Below are positions 15,238 to 16,479 of a DNA stretch of 16,479 bases, piece after piece. The notes under the pieces were generated by a model, which was not told where the DNA came from, did not search any database, and saw nothing but the letters and a program-made list of their open reading frames with translations. The number at the start of each line of letters is the position of its first letter. Positions within the stretch are counted from its first letter, which is position 1. The position numbers and the translations under genes are program-made. The DNA is from Pseudomonadota bacterium (GTDB lineage Bacteria; Bdellovibrionota; Oligoflexia; Oligoflexales; Oligoflexaceae), in contig JAKQGS010000509.1 of the NCBI GenBank assembly GCA_029556045.1, positions 1-16,479 of the forward strand, in the 5' to 3' direction.

Positions 15238-15443
15238 AAAGTCCATATCCGGAGCAATGCCCGATACGGCAACCAAAAAGGATCACCAAATAACATGCTG
15301 ATTATATTGTATTTTTTGGACTCCAGTCGCCACGTGAGTGCCTGGGATGAGCGCCTAAGAGGTGTTTGCCCCACAACGGACCCTATCGATTTCCGCAATA
15401 AAAGCAGCTGAATTCGTCTCAAAAAATTGTTAGTCTCACCCCT

Positions 15444-15472
15444 TTGTAACCTCCAGGGAGTTCCAATAAATA
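15444..15472 (+). promoter_or_regulatory. Candidate promoter before rfbF
   Basis: TTGTAA (15444-15449) and TAAATA (15467-15472) are spaced by 17 bases and would start transcription close to 15479. That is only about five bases before the ATG at 15484, so either the message is nearly leaderless or the promoter is elsewhere in the 246-base gap 15238-15483. That gap holds no gene I can support. Confidence 0.2.
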
Positions 15473-15483
15473 TAGGGGTTTCC

Positions 15484-16335
15484 ATGACCTTGGATCGTAC
15501 CAGTCTGAGTAAAGAAGCGGCAAACATTCCGGTGATCCTGCTGGCCGGGGGATTAGGCACCCGGCTGTCGGAAGAGACCGCCAACATCCCCAAGCCGATG
15601 GTGAAGATCGGGAACGTGCCCATCCTGGTTCACATCATGGACTACTACGCTAAATTTGGTTTTAAGAACTTTGTGATCTGTGGCGGCTATCGGATCGATG
15701 TGCTGAAGGATTTTTTCATCACCCTACCCTTTGCCGGCAAGGACATTGAAATTTCCTTTTCCAAGGACTCCAATAACATCAAAGTCAGCCCATCGGAGGT
15801 GGTGGCCCGCAACCGCATGGATTGGCATGTCACGGTGCTGGAAACCGGTCTGCATTCCATGACGGGATTTCGGGTGGCCAAGGCAGTGGATTACCTCAAT
15901 CGCAAAGGCTTCAACCGCTATGCGTTGACCTATGGGGACGGCCTAACGGATGTGGACCTGCATGCGGAATTGGCGTTTCATCTGGCCCACAAAAAATCAG
16001 GCACCGTGTTGGGTGTACACCAGCCAACCCGTTTTGGCATATTTCAGCTGGAGGAATCTGGCAAGGTTAAGGAATTCGCCGAAAAACCCCAGTTCACCAA
16101 TGAATTCATCAACGGGGGTTTTTTCTTTTTTGAAAAGGGTTTTGAAAAATTTATCGACGGTCAGGACTCTCAATGCATCTTTGAGCAAAAGCCATTGATC
16201 AGCATGTCATCCGCCGGAGAACTTTATGTCTACCGCCACGAGGGCTTTTGGCAATGCATGGACACCCTTCGGGAAAAACAGCTGTTGGAAAAAATGCTGG
16301 CAGACAACAAAGCCCCCTGGCTACGGGAATGGTGA
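15484..16335 (+). CDS. rfbF: Glucose-1-phosphate cytidylyltransferase
   Basis: The enzyme makes CDP-glucose from CTP and glucose-1-phosphate, the first step towards CDP-linked 3,6-dideoxyhexoses and related sugars of O-antigens. The 283 residues show the nucleotidyltransferase signature AGGLGTRLSEET (GGLGTR at 22-27) with KPM at 37-39. They also show YGDG with metal-binding D152, then RFGIFQL, EKPQF, INGGFFFF and the family-specific GFWQCMDTLRE near the end. The frame stays open to an upstream TTG at 15427, but the ATG at 15484 with AGGGG (15474-15478) matches the family length better (usually about 257 residues). A G/T/A homopolymer-rich stretch (16114-16151) crosses the INGGFFFF motif. The next gene is probably rfbG. 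Confidence 0.93.
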   Translation: MTLDRTSLSKEAANIPVILLAGGLGTRLSEETANIPKPMVKIGNVPILVHIMDYYAKFGFKNFVICGGYRIDVLKDFFITLPFAGKDIEISFSKDSNNIKVSPSEVVARNRMDWHVTVLETGLHSMTGFRVAKAVDYLNRKGFNRYALTYGDGLTDVDLHAELAFHLAHKKSGTVLGVHQPTRFGIFQLEESGKVKEFAEKPQFTNEFINGGFFFFEKGFEKFIDGQDSQCIFEQKPLISMSSAGELYVYRHEGFWQCMDTLREKQLLEKMLADNKAPWLREW

Positions 16336-16407
16336 TGAATCTCCCGTATCCCGTAATTTAGCGCATCGATCAGCAATTTTTAGATTTCCATCCAAACAGG
16401 ACGAAGC

Positions 16408-16479
16408 ATGAGTCGCAATGAATCAACCCCAGGGGCAAAACCAAAGACCTCCCTACTGCACGGACTCCGGGTCTATGTC
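16408..16479 (+). CDS. Start of a gene, probably CDP-glucose 4,6-dehydratase, cut by the window edge
   Basis: Only 24 codons are visible: an ATG with AGGA (16398-16401) six bases before it, a polar N-terminus, then LLHGLRVYV. In CDP-glucose 4,6-dehydratases (RfbG) a similar x-G-x-R-V-x-V stretch directly precedes the Rossmann TGHTGFKG loop, and rfbG normally follows rfbF. The identification therefore rests on position and a short match. The glycine-rich loop itself is outside the window. Confidence 0.55.
   Translation, partial: MSRNESTPGAKPKTSLLHGLRVYV

Noticed and set aside
15238..15275. Possible terminator after the lipoprotein gene
   Set aside because: The stem TATCCGG/CCCGATA has a central mismatch and no T-run on the plus strand. 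On the minus strand a T-run exists but is five bases away and no minus-strand gene ends there.
15427..15483. TTG start extending rfbF by 19 residues
   Set aside because: The extra residues have no counterpart in the family, and the ATG at 15484 has its own ribosome binding site.
16114..16151. Homopolymer-rich run in rfbF as a phase-variation switch
   Set aside because: The tracts are mixed and short, and the frame is intact through a conserved motif, so this is no more than composition.

Overview
The window reads as chromosomal DNA of a Gram-negative bacterium. It encodes a lipoprotein with a lipobox, a periplasmic protein with a C-terminal outer-membrane barrel, and genes for a CDP-sugar of the kind found in LPS O-antigen. 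Glutamyl-tRNA reductase places haem synthesis on the C5 pathway. The gene content and a CcsA/HemX-like gene directly before hemA would suit Bdellovibrionota or another former delta-proteobacterial lineage, but there is no rRNA to settle this.

Positions 1-5558 are conserved core genes, all on the plus strand. They are the 3' part of a dihydrolipoamide dehydrogenase (E3), a 2-oxoacid dehydrogenase E2, and a tightly coupled trio: a CcsA/HemX-like membrane protein, hemA and hemC. Both junctions in the trio are ATGA overlaps. E3 and E2 would serve one 2-oxoacid dehydrogenase complex whose E1 lies outside the window.

Positions 5575-8601 are on the minus strand. A hicA-hicB toxin-antitoxin pair ends 16 bases from the end of hemC. 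It is followed by a 642-residue DUF4105/Lnb-type periplasmic protein with a predicted C-terminal barrel. A short AT-rich divergent region separates that gene from rlmN.

Positions 8602-11089 are on the plus strand: rlmN (rRNA/tRNA m2A methyltransferase), then one base later a multi-pass MOP-superfamily exporter whose C-terminal half resembles the animal ANKH family.

Positions 11286-12926 are an AT-richer accessory patch with an AbiE-type toxin-antitoxin pair on the minus strand. The nucleotidyltransferase toxin precedes the antitoxin, the reverse of the classical order. A 9-bp inverted repeat covers the toxin ribosome binding site.

Positions 12927-16479 are on the plus strand: an ArsR/SdpR-like regulator overlapping a gene for two fused AHSA1/SRPBCC domains, an unrecognised lipoprotein, then rfbF (glucose-1-phosphate cytidylyltransferase) and the first codons of what is probably rfbG. 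The most notable signals are a full-length Shine-Dalgarno sequence at the join of the two AHSA1 domains, an 18-bp perfect palindrome that encodes the tail of that protein, and the reversed AbiE operon. I saw no tRNA, rRNA, CRISPR array or insertion sequence, and no convincing intrinsic terminator.
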